Shown piece by piece: positions 63,541 through 64,000 of a DNA stretch of 64,000 nt (position 1 is the first letter of the stretch; each line of letters opens with the position of its first letter). Source of the stretch: Salinivirga cyanobacteriivorans (GTDB lineage Bacteria; Bacteroidota; Bacteroidia; Bacteroidales; Salinivirgaceae). Location: contig NZ_CP013118.1 of the NCBI RefSeq assembly GCF_001443605.1, forward strand, positions 1,209,075-1,273,074, given 5' to 3'. Made by a program: the position numbers and the translations under genes. A model generated the notes under the pieces. The model was not told the origin of the DNA. It did not search any database and saw only the letters and a program-made list of their open reading frames with translations.

Positions 63541-64000
63541 ATGAAACGAATTGCCTTATTAGTTGTAACATTGATGACAGGTCTAGCAGTCTTTGCTCAA
63601 ACTGGCAAAGAGTACGAAAAAATGGCTCAGGAAGCCTACAAAGCAAAGAATTATCCAAAAGCGTTTTTAGATTACACACGTGCAGTTGAAACCTACGAAT
63701 CTGAAGGTGTAACCGACACAGCGCTTTATTACAATGCAACCATTACCGGATACAAAGCACGGAAATTTAACGAATTAATTCCATATGCTACTAAAGCAAT
63801 AGAATTAAAGCATGAAAAAGCACATTTGGCTTATTATATCAAAGCAATTGCTTACGATAAGCTTGATAAAAATACTGAATACCTCAAAACACTTGAAGCA
63901 GGACATGAAGCTTATCCATCATATGGAAGAATTAGCAAAAAACTTGCTGTAGCATATTTGAAGAAAGGTATGGAGCCCTATAAAAAAGGAGCTGAAATTG
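63541..64000 (+). CDS. Secreted TPR protein, 5' part
   Basis: The frame is open from ATG 63541 to the window end (at least 153 aa), so the gene is cut by the window edge. It has a signal peptide (LLVVTLMTGLAVFAQ), then TPR-like helices (EYEKMAQEAYKAKNYPKAFL, YAINAT-type YYNATITGYKARKF, LAYYIKAIAYDKLDKNTEYL). Likely a periplasmic or outer-membrane TPR scaffold; the C-terminal domain is not visible. Confidence 0.8.
   Translation, partial: MKRIALLVVTLMTGLAVFAQTGKEYEKMAQEAYKAKNYPKAFLDYTRAVETYESEGVTDTALYYNATITGYKARKFNELIPYATKAIELKHEKAHLAYYIKAIAYDKLDKNTEYLKTLEAGHEAYPSYGRISKKLAVAYLKKGMEPYKKGAEI

Overview
This window looks like chromosome of a member of the Bacteroidota, probably Bacteroidales/Marinilabiliales-like. 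The evidence is a large type II-C Cas9, a GH92 alpha-mannosidase, a type IX secretion sorting domain, a PorE-like OmpA protein, many SPxxGxFAQ-type secreted proteins, and promoters that repeatedly fit the Bacteroidota pattern TTTG-(17-20)-TAnnTTTG. Coding density is ordinary. There is one intact IS256-family insertion and one clearly mobile-element-affected locus, the CRISPR region.

Positions 1-8350 hold a type II-C CRISPR-Cas locus. The end of the repeat array (four perfect 45-nt repeats, 30-nt spacers, truncated by the window edge) runs on the + strand toward a terminator. cas2, cas1 and cas9 lie on the - strand, and a tracrRNA diverges from the cas9 start. Two tandem REP-associated tyrosine transposases (a 701-bp duplication with palindromes around and inside the genes) sit between cas9 and cas1. 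Every CRISPR repeat carries a match to the Bacteroidota promoter, so each crRNA may have its own promoter.

Positions 8350-16630 (- strand) form a carbohydrate block: a 7TM-DISM sensor kinase, an FHS-type sugar transporter, a ROK sugar kinase and a GH92 lipoprotein, with a small HTH protein beyond. Positions 16756-25307 hold an MscS channel, a nitronate monooxygenase-like enzyme, and a four-gene envelope operon (TPR protein, PorE-like TPR/propeller/OmpA protein, lipoprotein, beta-barrel-like protein). The IS256-family element lies at 25612-27109 with an 8-bp target duplication.

Positions 27182-46198 (mostly - strand) carry a two-component-sensor-like ectodomain fused to a class III nucleotide cyclase and preceded by a SiaB-family kinase gene; an operon purB - GT-C glycosyltransferase - GIN-domain lipoprotein - lipid A deacylase-like protein; a C69/U34 dipeptidase; purA behind a long, internally duplicated leader; a PAS histidine kinase; tryptophanase with a consensus promoter and a leader ORF; a DUF3078 protein; and a UbiA prenyltransferase.

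Positions 46348-64000 carry a basic secreted protein, an exosortase-like membrane protein, YqgE, a class IV aminotransferase, GmhB-like phosphatase, rhomboid protease, a secreted agmatine/peptidylarginine deiminase with PKD and T9SS sorting domains, grpE-dnaJ, indolepyruvate oxidoreductase iorA-iorB, an NlpC/P60 - YbjQ - 37-aa membrane peptide - Nudix operon, a response regulator - YggS - DHOD-like run, a HEAT-like protein, a lipoprotein, and the start of a TPR protein cut by the window end. No rRNA or tRNA gene was recognised.
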